A DNA stretch of 64,000 bases from Candidatus Methylobacter favarea. Lineage in GTDB: Bacteria; Pseudomonadota; Gammaproteobacteria; Methylococcales; Methylomonadaceae. The position numbers and the translations under genes were made by a program. The notes below the pieces were generated by a model that worked only from the letters and a program-made list of their open reading frames with translations, was not told where the DNA came from and did not search any database. Below are positions 1-9,927 of the stretch, piece by piece. The DNA is taken from contig NZ_CADCXN010000091.1 in assembly GCF_902806695.1 (NCBI RefSeq), forward strand, positions 1 through 64,000. Direction: 5' to 3'. Numbering within the stretch: position 1 is the stretch's first letter; each line of letters opens with the position of its first letter.

Positions 1-2
1 GC

Positions 3-131
3 ATCGGCCGTTCCATAACCTCGCTGTGCAACTATGAATGCTACGGCCTGCTCGAGGGTAATGCCGTTTTATACCGGGCATTGATTTCGCTGGCGCCGCT
101 GGAAACCATACTGAAATCGCTCAAGCCCTAG
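3..131 (+). CDS. C-terminal fragment of an unrecognised protein
   Basis: An open frame enters from the left edge and ends at a TAG at 129-131, giving the last 42 residues of a protein. The fragment ends in a hydrophobic stretch followed by a short basic tail (LKSLKP). Codon use looks like that of the neighbouring genes. No family could be recognised from so short a piece, and the start lies outside the window. The next gene is on the opposite strand, so this is the 3' end of a rightward unit. Confidence 0.5.
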   Translation: MGRSITSLCNYECYGLLEGNAVLYRALISLAPLETILKSLKP

Positions 132-299
132 GCCGTGCCCGGATATCCGGAATGGAATTACGGAGCAAGCGTATTAGTGATTTTGACAGCGAGGCTTTCT
201 ACACCTTAAATGTTAATTTCTTCACAGCTTGCTGCTTCAACACCGGTAAAGTTCAAGTCTGTAAACATCGCAAGCATTGCAATTAAAAGCGCGAGGACT

Positions 300-731
300 T
301 TATAAGCGCCCATAAAAATCTACTTGTTTAGTGAACATTAATCTATAGACTGACACGCCTATAATTGCCCCGATAAAATTAAAACCGGCATCGGTCAAGG
401 AGCCAAATCGGCCCGGCACGAATGTCTGATGCCATTCATCCAGAAAGCCATAACCAACCGTCAGTATCAGGGTCAGTATTAAAGTATAGGAAAATTTTGC
501 AAACCAATTGCGTAAAGACCAAAGCCAAAGCCAGGCAAGCACTGCATAAAACGGGATATGAAGAAAATTCTGAAGGTTCGGCGATATCCATGTGAGCGGG
601 TTTAAGGTATGGTTCGCAATGCCTTGATCGTCGGGAATGGAAGACAAGCAAAAAATCCCCGCCATATAGAGCAATGGCCAAATAATACTGGCGCGCAAGT
701 TGTGATAATGAATCGCGTAAGTTTTTTGCAT
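300..731 (-). CDS. VanZ-like family membrane protein
   Basis: A 143-residue membrane protein of the VanZ-like family. Members are small integral membrane proteins named after a teicoplanin-resistance factor; the molecular role of most is unknown. Hydrophobic segments lie near residues 14-32, 55-72, 80-96 and 112-130. The family signature follows the third: DEWHQ, then VPGR, then a serine, LTD and an NFIGA segment near residues 98-122. Length is typical for a single-domain member. The start ATG at 731 precedes a short basic stretch. It reads toward the 3' end of the left-edge fragment, with about 70 bp to nadA behind it. Family assignment is fairly sure; no resistance role is implied by the context. 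Confidence 0.85.
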   Translation of the reverse strand: MQKTYAIHYHNLRASIIWPLLYMAGIFCLSSIPDDQGIANHTLNPLTWISPNLQNFLHIPFYAVLAWLWLWSLRNWFAKFSYTLILTLILTVGYGFLDEWHQTFVPGRFGSLTDAGFNFIGAIIGVSVYRLMFTKQVDFYGRL

Positions 732-801
732 GGCAGGGATTGAATTATAGGCGGTTTTTTTGCAGCATCCTGATGCGGACTAAATGGAGCCGGCAGAAAG
801 A

Positions 802-1899
802 CTAATTTATAGTCAGCATATTATCCAGAGCCTTTTTAGCTAACCGCGCATCTTCTACGGGCACGGAAATCTGATTTATCACATGCCCTTCCGCGAGATT
901 TTCCAGCACCCAGGCCAAATGTTGAGGGTCTGTTCTGAACATCGTTGAGCACATGCACAGGGCAGGCGACATAAAATGCACATTTTTACCCTGAGACTTA
1001 CACTCTTCGTGCAGACGGTTGACCAGATTTAATTCTGTCGCAACCAGCCAGCGGGTATTGGCTTCGGCTTCGCGCACTGTGCGCAGAATAAACTCTGTAG
1101 AACCGATGTAATCGGATCTCTGGCAAACTTCAAACGAGGCTTCCGGGTGCGAGATTACTTTGGTTTCCGGAAAACGTTGCAGAAAGTTATCAATTTGTTC
1201 CGGCCTAAATACCTGATGTACCGAACAAAAACCCTTCCATAGGATTATTTTGGCATTTTTAATTTGCGCTTCGGTCAGTCCGCCCATCGGCTTGTTAAAA
1301 TCCCAGACAAGCATTTCCTCCAGCGGAATGCCCATGCTGTAGCCCGTGTTGCGGCCTAAATGCTGATCAGGGAAAAACAGCACTTTGGAGCGTTTGGAAA
1401 AACTCCATTCCAGTATTTTCCGGGCATTGGACGAAGTACAGACAATACCGTCATGCTTGCCGCAAAAAGCTTTAAGGTCTGCGGCGGAATTAATATAGGT
1501 AATCGGCGTAAGCTCGGTTTCCACATTGATAATTCTGGCCAGTTCATCCCAGCACTTTTGAACCTTCGCCAGATTTGCCATATCAGCCATGGAACAGCCT
1601 GCCGCTAGATCCGGCAAAATGGCAATCTGCTCGGGCCGGGAGAGAATGTCGGCTACTTCCGCCATAAAATGCACGCCGCAGAATACGATGTATTCGGCAT
1701 CCGATTTTGCCGCGTCCCTGGAAAGTTTTAATGAGTCGCCGGAAAAATCAGCATGTTTGAATACTTCATCGCGCTGGTAGTGGTGGCCCAGTACAACGCA
1801 ACGTGTCCCGAGCCGGGCTTTAGCCGCAATAATGCGGGCATCGCATTCCTCATCATCGAGTAATGCATAATCTTGTATGGGTAATGCAGTAGAAATCAT
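802..1899 (-). CDS. nadA: Quinolinate synthase NadA
   Basis: NadA condenses iminoaspartate (made by NadB) with dihydroxyacetone phosphate to give quinolinate in de novo NAD synthesis, and carries an oxygen-sensitive [4Fe-4S] cluster. The 365-residue product is close to the E. coli-type length. It shows the N-terminal GHHYQRDE motif, the FCGVHFMAE segment with the first conserved cysteine, the CTSSNA segment, and a C-terminal MCSTMF segment that supplies a cluster ligand. The protein is cytoplasmic. It stands alone, with neither nadB nor nadC beside it. The ATG at 1899 has only a weak ribosome site. An 18-bp palindrome lies about 170 bp upstream and could be a regulatory site, although no match to a known NAD regulator was seen. 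Confidence 0.96.
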   Translation of the reverse strand: MISTALPIQDYALLDDEECDARIIAAKARLGTRCVVLGHHYQRDEVFKHADFSGDSLKLSRDAAKSDAEYIVFCGVHFMAEVADILSRPEQIAILPDLAAGCSMADMANLAKVQKCWDELARIINVETELTPITYINSAADLKAFCGKHDGIVCTSSNARKILEWSFSKRSKVLFFPDQHLGRNTGYSMGIPLEEMLVWDFNKPMGGLTEAQIKNAKIILWKGFCSVHQVFRPEQIDNFLQRFPETKVISHPEASFEVCQRSDYIGSTEFILRTVREAEANTRWLVATELNLVNRLHEECKSQGKNVHFMSPALCMCSTMFRTDPQHLAWVLENLAEGHVINQISVPVEDARLAKKALDNMLTIN

Positions 1900-2070
1900 A
1901 TTAATTCAGGTTTGAATTCAAAAATATTGATTAAATCAAGGCCGCTATGGTTAAAGATGTTCATTTTGTTGACCATTGCCAATCTAACCGTATAACGGTG
2001 ATTTAATCCTCTAAAATTTATTAGACAGCTAATTTCTTTTCTATATCCCTGGTTTTGGCAAGTATGCGTA

Positions 2071-2088
2071 TGCAGTATGTATACTGCA
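2071..2088. promoter_or_regulatory. 18-bp palindrome in the nadA upstream region
   Basis: Two perfect 8-bp arms, TGCAGTAT and ATACTGCA, are separated by GT. It sits in the otherwise featureless 1900-2338 gap between nadA and the 3' end of aspS, on the promoter side of nadA. The symmetry and short spacer suit a dimeric repressor site better than a terminator, and no T-run follows. A shorter palindrome (ACCGT, ATA, ACGGT) lies near 1988-2000. No regulator can be named. Confidence 0.35.
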
Positions 2089-2338
2089 ATAAATTGAAAA
2101 CAAGAATTTACAAAAAACTTGATGGAGCCATTGGCTGAACCACATGCATTCTAACCAAAACCGATTTTTGCAAAGGTTATAAGGTTATGGTGTTAAAAGT
2201 GCTGATAAATATGTGCCTGCTGGACTGCTGAATGACGGAGTGGGATCACAACAGCCTTTAATAGAAAGAAAGATAAGCTCTGAAATAAACACTGGCATTA
2301 CGGTTTCGCGATCTGCTATCGTGATATTATTATTGCTC

Positions 2339-4123
2339 TTAAACTTTCTCTTTTCCCGCAGGTTTAATCAGGCGAATTCCCAGCTCCCGCAATTGCTCAT
2401 CTGTCACCAGGGCCGGGGCATTTACTAAAGGACATGCCGCTGACTGGGTTTTAGGGAAGGCAATTACATCGCGAATGGAAGCCGATCCGGTCATCAGCAT
2501 GACTAAACGATCAAGACCAAAAGCCAGCCCGCCATGCGGGGGGGCGCCGTATTTCAAGGCTTCCAGCAGGAAGCCGAATTTTTCTTCGGCTTCTTCCTCG
2601 CCAATCCCCAAAATATTAAAAACGGTTTGCTGCATGGCTGTGCGGTTAATACGAATTGAACCGCCGCCTACTTCGGTGCCGTTTAACACCAAATCATAAG
2701 CGCGCGATAGCGCTGCGCCCGGGTTGGCTACGAGCGCTTCATCTGAACAGCTCGGCGCAGTAAAAGGATGATGAATGGCATTGTAGCGCTGAGATTTTTC
2801 ATCCCAGTCAAACATCGGGAAATCGACAACCCAGACCGGCTTCCATTCACCTTCAAGCAGGTTAAAGTCATGGCCCAGCTTTACCCGCAAGGCGCCCATG
2901 GCTTCATTAACGACATTGGCCTTATCGGCGCCGAAGAAAATCAAATCACCGGTTTGCGCATTCGTTTTAGCAAGAACTTTCATCCAAATTGCATCCGGCG
3001 CAAATTTTAGAATCGGCGACTGCAAGCCGTCCATGCCGGCCTGGCGGTCATTGACTTTTATATAAGCCAGACCTTTTGCGCCATAAATGCTGACAAATTT
3101 TGTCAAGTCATCAATGTCTTTACGGCTTAAATCGCTTCCCCTAGGCAAGCGCAGCGCCACTACGCGGCCGTCAGGATCATTGGCAGGGCCTGAAAATACC
3201 TTGAAATCGACAGCTTTCATTTCCTCTGCAATATCGACCAGCTCAAGCAGAATTCGCAGGTCAGGACGATCCACGCCGAACCGGGACATGGATTCCTGAA
3301 AAGTCAGGCGCGGAAATTTGGCGTCCAGCTTGACATTAATCACCTTGGCAAACAGTTGCCGGATCATTTCTTCCATGATAGTCATAATCTCGTTTTCATC
3401 CATGAACGATGTTTCTATATCCAGCTGGGTAAATTCAGGCTGTCTGTCGGCGCGTAAATCTTCATCGCGGAAACAGCGCACGACTTGATAATAGCGATCC
3501 ATGCCCGCAATCATCAGCATTTGTTTATACAATTGCGGGGATTGCGGCAGTGCAAAAAAGGCGTTTTCATGGGTACGGCTGGGCACGATATAATCGCGCG
3601 CGCCTTCGGGCGTGGCTTTGGTCAGATAAGGCGTTTCGATTTCGAAAAATTCATTATCATCGAGAAAATTTCGAAGCGTCCGCGTCACATCCCGGCGTAT
3701 TTTCATTTTTTCCTGCATGGCCGTACGACGCAAGTCGATATAGCGATAGCGCAAGCGCAGTTCTTCATTGACTTCTATATCGCTTTCTACCGGGAAAGGC
3801 GGGGTTTCCGATTCGTTTAATATTTCAATCCGGGCGGCCAGCACTTCAATTTCACCCGAGTGCATATTAGGATTAACCGTGCCGGCAGGCCGATCCCGAA
3901 TTAGCCCTTTAATACTTAAAACATATTCACTGCGTGCGCTTTCGGCCACTGCGAAAGTTTCCGGAGAATCCGGATCAAATACCACTTGTACGAGACCTGT
4001 CCGATCTCTCAGATCGATAAAAATGACTCCGCCATGATCTCTGCGCCGATGAACCCAGCCGAATAACTCAACTGCTTGTCCTGAGTGATGTTTGTTTAAT
4101 TCTCCGCACTTGTGCGTACGCAT
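2339..4123 (-). CDS. aspS: Aspartate--tRNA ligase
   Basis: Class II aminoacyl-tRNA synthetase that charges tRNA-Asp, cytoplasmic and essential. The 594-residue length is that of the bacterial AspRS with its GAD insert. Visible in order: an N-terminal OB-fold anticodon-binding domain ([11 protein letters not shown], residues 20-32), class II motif 1 with the RYRYIDLRR segment near 135-145, motif 2 near 215 (VRCFRDED, then [10 protein letters not shown]), the GAD insertion domain at about 300-420, and motif 3 near 535 ([15 protein letters not shown]). The ATG at 4123 follows a GAGAG ribosome site. It is followed in the same direction by nadA after a 440-bp gap. The FmdB-type gene directly upstream is on the same strand 67 bp away and may be cotranscribed; that arrangement is common in gammaproteobacteria. 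Confidence 0.97.
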   Translation of the reverse strand: MRTHKCGELNKHHSGQAVELFGWVHRRRDHGGVIFIDLRDRTGLVQVVFDPDSPETFAVAESARSEYVLSIKGLIRDRPAGTVNPNMHSGEIEVLAARIEILNESETPPFPVESDIEVNEELRLRYRYIDLRRTAMQEKMKIRRDVTRTLRNFLDDNEFFEIETPYLTKATPEGARDYIVPSRTHENAFFALPQSPQLYKQMLMIAGMDRYYQVVRCFRDEDLRADRQPEFTQLDIETSFMDENEIMTIMEEMIRQLFAKVINVKLDAKFPRLTFQESMSRFGVDRPDLRILLELVDIAEEMKAVDFKVFSGPANDPDGRVVALRLPRGSDLSRKDIDDLTKFVSIYGAKGLAYIKVNDRQAGMDGLQSPILKFAPDAIWMKVLAKTNAQTGDLIFFGADKANVVNEAMGALRVKLGHDFNLLEGEWKPVWVVDFPMFDWDEKSQRYNAIHHPFTAPSCSDEALVANPGAALSRAYDLVLNGTEVGGGSIRINRTAMQQTVFNILGIGEEEAEEKFGFLLEALKYGAPPHGGLAFGLDRLVMLMTGSASIRDVIAFPKTQSAACPLVNAPALVTDEQLRELGIRLIKPAGKEKV

Positions 4124-4190
4124 AAATTCTCTCTGTTAATCCCAAAAGCTGTCGATAGTACTTGCTTGAACTCCCTTATGCAAGACGGTG

Positions 4191-4502
4191 CTAATGATCG
4201 CCGCAGCTGCCGCCCGAAGGGCAGGCAGCGGGCTTTGAAGTCGACGAAGCGGCTGGGGAAGTAGCGGTCGAAGACGCCGTACTTGAGCTGCTGCTTTCAC
4301 CGGCTACATTTTTCCTTGAGCCGCTTTTAAAGTCAGTTTCGTACCAGCCGCTTCCTTTTAATCTGAATCCTGCCGCTGAAATCTTTTTTATCAGTTCCGG
4401 CTTGTTGCAAGCCGGGCAGTAAATTAATGGTTCGGCGCTGAATTTTTGTAAAGCCTCATGCTCATGACCGCATGATTGACAGTGGTACTCGTAAATTGGC
4501 AT
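4191..4502 (-). CDS. FmdB-family zinc ribbon protein
   Basis: A 103-residue protein whose first 40 residues form the FmdB regulatory-protein zinc ribbon: it begins MPIYEY and has two CxxC pairs (CQSCG near residue 8, CPAC near residue 29) for one zinc ion. Next comes the conserved GFRLKGSGWY(E/K)TDFK segment near 46-60. The tail is a serine/threonine/alanine-rich stretch ending in a cysteine-histidine motif, variable in the family. Function is unproven; the gene often lies upstream of aspS, as here. The ATG at 4502 follows a GGAG site. The 3' end overlaps a GC-rich stretch with self-complementary runs. Confidence 0.88.
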   Translation of the reverse strand: MPIYEYHCQSCGHEHEALQKFSAEPLIYCPACNKPELIKKISAAGFRLKGSGWYETDFKSGSRKNVAGESSSSSTASSTATSPAASSTSKPAACPSGGSCGDH

Positions 4503-4614
4503 TACTCACTCCGATAAGAAAAATAATAATAAAACTGAAATGAAGGGTCTGTGTTAGTTTTTCAAGACCGTTACTATAAAATAGTCATCTATTCTACAAA
4601 AAAGAACTTATATA

Positions 4615-5658
4615 ATGAAGAGATTAACCATTACCCGTCCTGATGACTGGCATGTGCATGTCAGAAGCGGCGCTATTTTAAAAACGGTCATGCCCCATAC
4701 CGCGCGGCAATTCGCCCGCGCAATCATCATGCCCAACCTGAAGCCGGCTGTTGCGACAGTGTCTCATGCTTTGGCTTACCGGCAAGAAATTCTTCAGGCG
4801 GTTCCTGAAACAGTGTGTTTCAAGCCGCTGATGACGCTCTATCTTAGCGGTTCGACAACCCTGGCTGAAATTAAAAAAGCCGCAGAATCTGAATATGTCC
4901 ATGCCTTTAAACTTTATCCGGCCGGCGCGACTACCCATTCCGACTCGGGCGTTGCCGATATAAAGGCCGTCTACCCGTTGTTTACGGCAATGGAAAAATA
5001 TGACCTGCCGCTGCTCATTCATGGCGAAGTCACCGATGAACACTGTGATATTTTTGACCGCGAACGGGTGTTTGTTGATACTACTCTGACGGATATCGTT
5101 CGTACTTTTCCGGGTTTGCGCATTGTTGTCGAACACGTTACCACTACAGAAGCCGTCCAGTTTGTGCAAGGGGCCGGCAGCAATATTGCCGCAACGATTA
5201 CCCCTCAGCATCTGATGTACAACCGTAATATCCTTCTGGCAGGCGGCATTCGCCCGCATTACTATTGCCTGCCGATTATAAAACGCGAACGCCATCGGCT
5301 GGCATTGGTTGCTGCCGCCACCAGCGGTAGTACAAAATTTTTTCTGGGCACAGACAGTGCCCCGCATTTATCCTCGTTAAAAGAAACAGCTTGCGGCTGT
5401 GCAGGCTGTTTCAGCGCGCACGCTGCGCTGGAACTTTACGCAGAACTATTTGAACAGGCTGGGGCCCTGGATAAACTGGAAGGTTTCGCCAGTTTTTTCG
5501 GTCCGGATTTTTATCGGTTGCCCAGGAATTCAGACTTTGTCACGCTGGAAAAAACCTCCTGGAAAGTTCCGGCTGTTTATGGACAAAATGGCATAGCGAT
5601 TACTCCGCTCAAAGCGGGCGAAGAGCTATTCTGGAAGCTGCAATCACAAGGGGCATAA
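4615..5658 (+). CDS. pyrC: Dihydroorotase (class II, E. coli type)
   Basis: PyrC cyclises N-carbamoyl-L-aspartate to dihydroorotate, the third step of pyrimidine synthesis, with a binuclear zinc site. The 347-residue length matches the E. coli-type enzyme. The metal-binding DWHVHVR motif is at residues 11-17, the carbamylated lysine lies in the AFKLYPAG segment near residue 99, the conserved LLIHGEV histidine is near 140, VEHVTT near 180, and GTDSAPH with the catalytic aspartate near 250. No aspartate carbamoyltransferase or other pyr gene is adjacent. The ATG at 4615 has a poor ribosome site, but it gives the usual N-terminus. It is divergent from the FmdB-aspS pair and convergent with mlaA. 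Confidence 0.96.
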   Translation: MKRLTITRPDDWHVHVRSGAILKTVMPHTARQFARAIIMPNLKPAVATVSHALAYRQEILQAVPETVCFKPLMTLYLSGSTTLAEIKKAAESEYVHAFKLYPAGATTHSDSGVADIKAVYPLFTAMEKYDLPLLIHGEVTDEHCDIFDRERVFVDTTLTDIVRTFPGLRIVVEHVTTTEAVQFVQGAGSNIAATITPQHLMYNRNILLAGGIRPHYYCLPIIKRERHRLALVAAATSGSTKFFLGTDSAPHLSSLKETACGCAGCFSAHAALELYAELFEQAGALDKLEGFASFFGPDFYRLPRNSDFVTLEKTSWKVPAVYGQNGIAITPLKAGEELFWKLQSQGA

Positions 5659-5707
5659 AATAGCTCAGCAGCAGTTACTGCCCAGTTATATGTCATTGAA
5701 AGTATAA

Positions 5708-6469
5708 TTAATAGGGTTGAACAGGCGCTAAATCATCCTTATCGAATTCTTCCTCATCTTCCAGCAAATGAGTATCTTCAGGCACATTACCGTCGTTAAT
5801 CAGGTATTCCCGCTGCTGGAAATAAGCGCTTTTAAAAAATGCATACCGGTCTAAAGCCGCCTCCGACGCAACCCTTTCAGTTTCCAGATTATCTGCACGC
5901 TGATCGGTAGCATTTACAGCGAACAGTCCGCTAGTGATAACGCCGCTGTCAAGATAACTGATAGGATTCATGGCCGCATCCCCGAGCAGGCCGCCAACGC
6001 CGCGCGGAGAACTGGAGCCCAAAAACGGCAGCACCAGATAAGGACCGGAAGGCAGACCCCAAACGCCTAGTGTCTGATCAAAATCTTCCTTGTGCTTGGG
6101 TAAATCAATCGTTGTCGCGGCATCGACAAAACCTCCGAGACCGACCACCGTATTGACAATAAACCGGGATCCGTCCCTGCCGGTTTGCGCCAGTTTCCAC
6201 TGCAGCAAATCGTTAAGGGTTACGCCCATATCGTTAAGGTTGCTGAAAAAATTAGTCACACCGCGGTCGGCGAATGCCGGCATGACCCATTGATAGCCTT
6301 TGGCCACCGGTTTCATGGCATACTGGTCAAAATTATCATTAAACACCTGTACACCTCTATTCCATCCTTCCCAGGGATCCCGGGGGTCTTCCGAGGTAGT
6401 TGCACATCCTCCCAGTATTGCAATCAAGGCGAGATAACCCAGTTGTACAAGCAACTTTTTCTTTTGCAT
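5708..6469 (-). CDS. mlaA: MlaA (VacJ) outer-membrane lipoprotein
   Basis: MlaA forms the outer-membrane channel of the Mla system, which takes mislocated phospholipids from the outer leaflet and passes them to MlaC. The 253-residue product has a lipoprotein signal ending in a lipobox (LGGC, cysteine near residue 22). The family's DPWEGWNRGVQVFND segment follows, then the ring-forming region with the FFSNLND motif and the GLGGFVDAAT and DFDQTLGVWGLPSGPYLVLP segments. The last 30 residues are acidic and probably disordered. The ATG at 6469 lies behind a very strong GGAGGGG site. No mlaFEDCB genes are nearby, which is normal for mlaA. Confidence 0.95.
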   Translation of the reverse strand: MQKKKLLVQLGYLALIAILGGCATTSEDPRDPWEGWNRGVQVFNDNFDQYAMKPVAKGYQWVMPAFADRGVTNFFSNLNDMGVTLNDLLQWKLAQTGRDGSRFIVNTVVGLGGFVDAATTIDLPKHKEDFDQTLGVWGLPSGPYLVLPFLGSSSPRGVGGLLGDAAMNPISYLDSGVITSGLFAVNATDQRADNLETERVASEAALDRYAFFKSAYFQQREYLINDGNVPEDTHLLEDEEEFDKDDLAPVQPY

Positions 6470-6598
6470 TTTATCCCCTCCAGTTTTGCTATTATTTTTA
6501 TTACATGTTGATTTTCGCGTAACATATCATAAACAGATCAAGCCATCGAGCACCCCATCCTTACTTCTCATCACTTTAATTCTCTGTATAACTCCATA

Positions 6599-7243
6599 AT
6601 GGATACCCCAGCCATCCCTTTAGGCAAGCGCTTTAGAGGATTCCTGCCGGTTATTGTCGATATAGAAACGGCCGGCTTTAATCCCAAAAAAAATGCCCTG
6701 CTGGAAATTGCGGCAATTATTGTTGAATACAATAGCAACGCTGATCTGGAAATCACCGAGCGCTACTCCACGCATGTCATTCCCTTTAAAAATGCCGAAC
6801 TGGACGAAGCGGCTCTTAAATTTAACGGCATAGATCCGCATCATCCTTTTCGGATGGCTATTGATGAGAAAGAGGCGCTGCACATGCTGTTTAAACCCAT
6901 CAAGAATGCGGTCAAGCGCAACGACTGCAACCGCGCCATTCTGGTGGGTCACAATCCGGCTTTTGACATTAATTTCCTGAATGCGGCTATTTACCGAACG
7001 CAAACCAAACGCAGTCCTTTTCATCCTTTCAGCACCTTTGATACGGCGACACTGGGGGGACTGGTTTACCAGCAAACCGTCCTGGCTAGAATTGCTCAGG
7101 CGGCAGGCATGGAATGGGATAACGAAAAAGCCCATTCGGCATTATATGATGCAGAACAGACCGCTGAAATATTTTGCAGGATTGTCAATCGCTGGAAACA
7201 ACTCGAATTACGGGATTCGGGTTCAGGAGAAATATGCCCATAG
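6599..7243 (+). CDS. rnt: Ribonuclease T
   Basis: RNase T is a DEDDh 3'-5' exonuclease that trims the CCA end of tRNA and matures 5S and 23S rRNA 3' ends. The 214-residue product has ExoI (PVIVDIETAGF, near residues 18-28, with the first Asp and Glu), ExoII (LVGHNPAFDINFL near 120) and ExoIII (HSALYDAEQTAE near 180, with the catalytic His and Asp). The RFRGFLPV start is typical of gammaproteobacterial RNase T. The ATG at 6599 has no clear ribosome site. The stop codon lies within a 12-bp inverted repeat shared with the convergent grxD gene. Confidence 0.96.
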   Translation: MDTPAIPLGKRFRGFLPVIVDIETAGFNPKKNALLEIAAIIVEYNSNADLEITERYSTHVIPFKNAELDEAALKFNGIDPHHPFRMAIDEKEALHMLFKPIKNAVKRNDCNRAILVGHNPAFDINFLNAAIYRTQTKRSPFHPFSTFDTATLGGLVYQQTVLARIAQAAGMEWDNEKAHSALYDAEQTAEIFCRIVNRWKQLELRDSGSGEICP

Positions 7244-7269
7244 AGCTGAAGCGAAAGGCTCTATGGGCA
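7235..7269. terminator. Hairpin between convergent rnt and grxD
   Basis: Perfect 12-bp arms at 7235-7246 and 7258-7269 flank an 11-nt loop. The left arm includes the rnt stop codon. There is no T-run on either side, so this may be a factor-aided or bidirectional end rather than a classical intrinsic terminator. Its position between two convergent genes supports a termination or 3'-protection role. Confidence 0.55.
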
Positions 7270-7303
7270 GAATAAGCTACCCGGACTTATTACACTGTAT
7301 TTA

Positions 7304-7624
7304 TTACACTGTGCCGTTGACGGCTGCCAGCATCTTTGGCAATTCACCTTTTTTATACAAATCAATGACAATGTCACAGCCGCCTATCAGTTCGCCGCCG
7401 ATATAGAGCTGCGGATAGGTCGGCCAGTTTGAATACGCCTTAAGCGCTTCCCGAAGCTCAGGATCTTCAAAAATATTCACATGTATATATTTTGCCTGAC
7501 AGGCATCGAGTATCTGAACCGTTTGGCCGGAAAAGCCGCATTGAGGGAAGTCAGGTGAACCTTTCATGTATAAAACTACCGGATTATTTTCAATCTGGTC
7601 TTTAATTCTTTCTATAACGTTCAT
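7304..7624 (-). CDS. grxD: Monothiol glutaredoxin GrxD (Grx4 family)
   Basis: Grx4-type glutaredoxins bind and transfer [2Fe-2S] clusters with glutathione and work with BolA. The 106-residue product has the monothiol CGFS motif at residues 29-32, preceded by the KGSP segment, then the TYPQLYIGGELIGGCDIV segment that binds glutathione (cis-proline TYPQ near 70, GGCDI near 82). Length and motif order are typical of E. coli GrxD. The ATG at 7624 lies divergently from argD. It is convergent with rnt and shares the hairpin in between. Confidence 0.96.
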   Translation of the reverse strand: MNVIERIKDQIENNPVVLYMKGSPDFPQCGFSGQTVQILDACQAKYIHVNIFEDPELREALKAYSNWPTYPQLYIGGELIGGCDIVIDLYKKGELPKMLAAVNGTV

Positions 7625-7790
7625 AATAGTCGCTCAACAAAATTATTTGGACCGGCTAATCTTATCAACTTTATGGCCCTGAAAAAAGTAAATCTTGCAA
7701 TTCAATCTTGCTTGGTAATAAATTGAAAACTATAATCAAAAACTTTTTAACAGGGGCAGATTGCGCCTGTTTTTGCTTACAGGATGCTCA

Positions 7791-9014
7791 ATGACCAGCC
7801 ATATTATGCCAACCTATGGACGCTTGCCGGTGACTTTTGAAAGAGGCGAGGGCGTATGGCTGTGGGATGAAAAGAATAACCGTTATCTGGATGCCTTATC
7901 CGGCATTGCCGTATGCAATCTGGGGCATGCACATCCGGCTATCCATGCAGCTATCTGTAAACAAAGCAGAGCCTTGCTGCATACGTCGAATTTATACGGC
8001 ATAGCCAAGCAGGAGCGATTGGCTGTAAAACTGGCTGAGCAAAGCGGCATGGATAACGTATTTTTTTGTAATTCCGGCGCCGAAGCCAATGAAGCCGCAA
8101 TCAAGCTGGCACGCATGTATGGTCATGAATCAGGCATAGACAAGCCGGCGATTATCGTCATGGAGAAAAGTTTCCATGGACGGACCCTGGCAACGTTAAG
8201 CGCTACCGGCAATTCAAAAGTGCAGCAAGGTTTTGCGCCATTGGTGGAAGGGTTTATCCGCGTTCCTTATAATGACGTCAGCGAAATCAAACTAGAGCTT
8301 GAACAGCATAAGAATATCGTTGCCGTTTTAGTTGAACCGATTCAGGGAGAAGGGGGCGTCAATATTCCCGGGGAAGATTATCTTAACCAGATACGCAGTC
8401 TTTGCGACCGGCATCATGTGCTGATGATGCTCGATGAAATCCAGACCGGGATCGGCCGCACCGGGGAATTTCTTGCATATCAGCACAACAATATCATCCC
8501 CGATGTCTGCACATTGGCCAAAGCCTTGGGCAATGGCGTGCCTATCGGCGCCTGTCTTGCTCATGGCAAGGCCGCGCAGCTGTTCACAGCAGGCAATCAC
8601 GGCTCTACTTTCGGCGGCAACCCCTTAGCCTGCAGCGCAGCGTTAGCGGTATTGGAAACCCTGGAGCATGAAAACCTGATTAATTCGGCTGAGCAAAAAG
8701 GCAATGCTATTTGTTCCGGGTTTACTGAACACTTACGGAATAATGAGCATATTGTTGATATTCGCCACAAAGGCCTGATGATCGGCATTGAACTCGATAA
8801 ACCCTGCGCAGAGCTGGTTAAATCAGCGCTGCAACAGGGATTATTGATAAACGTTACCAATGAAAAAACCATCCGTTTGTTGCCGCCCTTGATCATCAAT
8901 GATCAGGAAATTAATCAACTCGTTATCACTTTAACGACTCTGATTCAAGACTACACGGCTCATCTGCATACAACGCAAACCTATGAATCCCAGACACTTT
9001 ATAAGCCTGCTTGA
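7791..9014 (+). CDS. argD: Acetylornithine aminotransferase
   Basis: PLP-dependent class III aminotransferase that converts N-acetylglutamate semialdehyde to N-acetylornithine in arginine synthesis, and may also serve as succinyldiaminopimelate aminotransferase. About 407 residues. Visible: the N-terminal YGRLPV and G..WLWDE.. segments, [15 protein letters not shown], the SFHGRT segment, the [12 protein letters not shown] segment, the cofactor-binding aspartate in [13 protein letters not shown], and the PLP lysine in [11 protein letters not shown]. An in-frame TTG at 7761 would add ten residues, but the ATG at 7791 sits six bases after AGGA and gives the usual N-terminus, so it is preferred. 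The 3' end overlaps argF by 32 bp, implying coupled translation. Confidence 0.95.
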   Translation: MTSHIMPTYGRLPVTFERGEGVWLWDEKNNRYLDALSGIAVCNLGHAHPAIHAAICKQSRALLHTSNLYGIAKQERLAVKLAEQSGMDNVFFCNSGAEANEAAIKLARMYGHESGIDKPAIIVMEKSFHGRTLATLSATGNSKVQQGFAPLVEGFIRVPYNDVSEIKLELEQHKNIVAVLVEPIQGEGGVNIPGEDYLNQIRSLCDRHHVLMMLDEIQTGIGRTGEFLAYQHNNIIPDVCTLAKALGNGVPIGACLAHGKAAQLFTAGNHGSTFGGNPLACSAALAVLETLEHENLINSAEQKGNAICSGFTEHLRNNEHIVDIRHKGLMIGIELDKPCAELVKSALQQGLLINVTNEKTIRLLPPLIINDQEINQLVITLTTLIQDYTAHLHTTQTYESQTLYKPA

Positions 9015-9885
9015 TTTAACCGGCGAAGAATTTCGCTATCTTATCAGTAGAGCCATTGAACTGAAAAATAATCGCGACCCTGATTATCAGCCTTTAAAAG
9101 GCCAGGTATTGGCGATGATTTTTGAAAAATCATCGACGCGCACGCGAATTTCCTTCGAAGCCGGAATGACTCACTTTGGCGGCAGCGCATTATTTTTATC
9201 GCCCCGGGATACACAGCTGGGGCGTGGGGAACCGCTGCAGGACAGCGCCAAAGTTATTTCCCGCATGGTCGACGGCATTATGCTGAGAACCAACAAGCAT
9301 GAAACAGTGACAACATTCGCCCAGCATTCCCATGTTCCCGTTATTAACGGTTTAACTGACCAGCAGCATCCTTGCCAGCTACTGGCGGATATGCAGACCT
9401 ATTTTGAACATCGCGGCGATATTAAAGGCAAAACTGTAGCCTGGATCGGCGACGGCAATAATATGTGCCATTCCTACATACATGCCGCGAGCGTGCTTGA
9501 TTTTAAATTGCACATTGCTTGCCCTTCCGGTTACCAGCCTGTAAAAGCTATTGTAGAGAGCGCCGGTGATCGTATCAGGTTTTTTGACACAGCCCTGGAG
9601 GCCGCTAAAAACTCCGATCTTTGCGTCACTGATGTATGGGCCAGCATGGGGCAGGAGGAAGAACTCAAACAACGCGAACATGCCTTTAAGGATTATCAGG
9701 TAAACACAGCCGTTATGAAGGCAGCAAATGATAGGGCCTTGTTCATGCATTGTTTGCCGGCACACAGGGGCGAGGAAGTCAGTGCTAATGTTATAGATGG
9801 GCCGCAGAGTGTGATATTCGATGAAGCTGAAAATCGGCTGCATGTTCAAAAAGCATTGCTGGAGTTTCTCATGGGTAAAAAATAG
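8983..9885 (+). CDS. argF: Ornithine carbamoyltransferase
   Basis: ArgF joins carbamoyl phosphate and ornithine to make citrulline. The 300-residue length is typical of the anabolic enzyme. The carbamoyl-phosphate loop SSTRTR is near residue 50, the [11 protein letters not shown] segment near 125, the DVWASMGQE segment near 220, and the ornithine-binding [10 protein letters not shown] segment near 260. The start codon lies inside the 3' end of argD, a 32-bp overlap in a different frame. Together argD-argF form a two-gene arginine unit. No ARG box was identified upstream. Confidence 0.96.
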   Translation: MNPRHFISLLDLTGEEFRYLISRAIELKNNRDPDYQPLKGQVLAMIFEKSSTRTRISFEAGMTHFGGSALFLSPRDTQLGRGEPLQDSAKVISRMVDGIMLRTNKHETVTTFAQHSHVPVINGLTDQQHPCQLLADMQTYFEHRGDIKGKTVAWIGDGNNMCHSYIHAASVLDFKLHIACPSGYQPVKAIVESAGDRIRFFDTALEAAKNSDLCVTDVWASMGQEEELKQREHAFKDYQVNTAVMKAANDRALFMHCLPAHRGEEVSANVIDGPQSVIFDEAENRLHVQKALLEFLMGKK

Positions 9886-9927
9886 CGTTATAGTTGCTTC
9901 CTTTGACGACTAACTAATAGGATTCAA

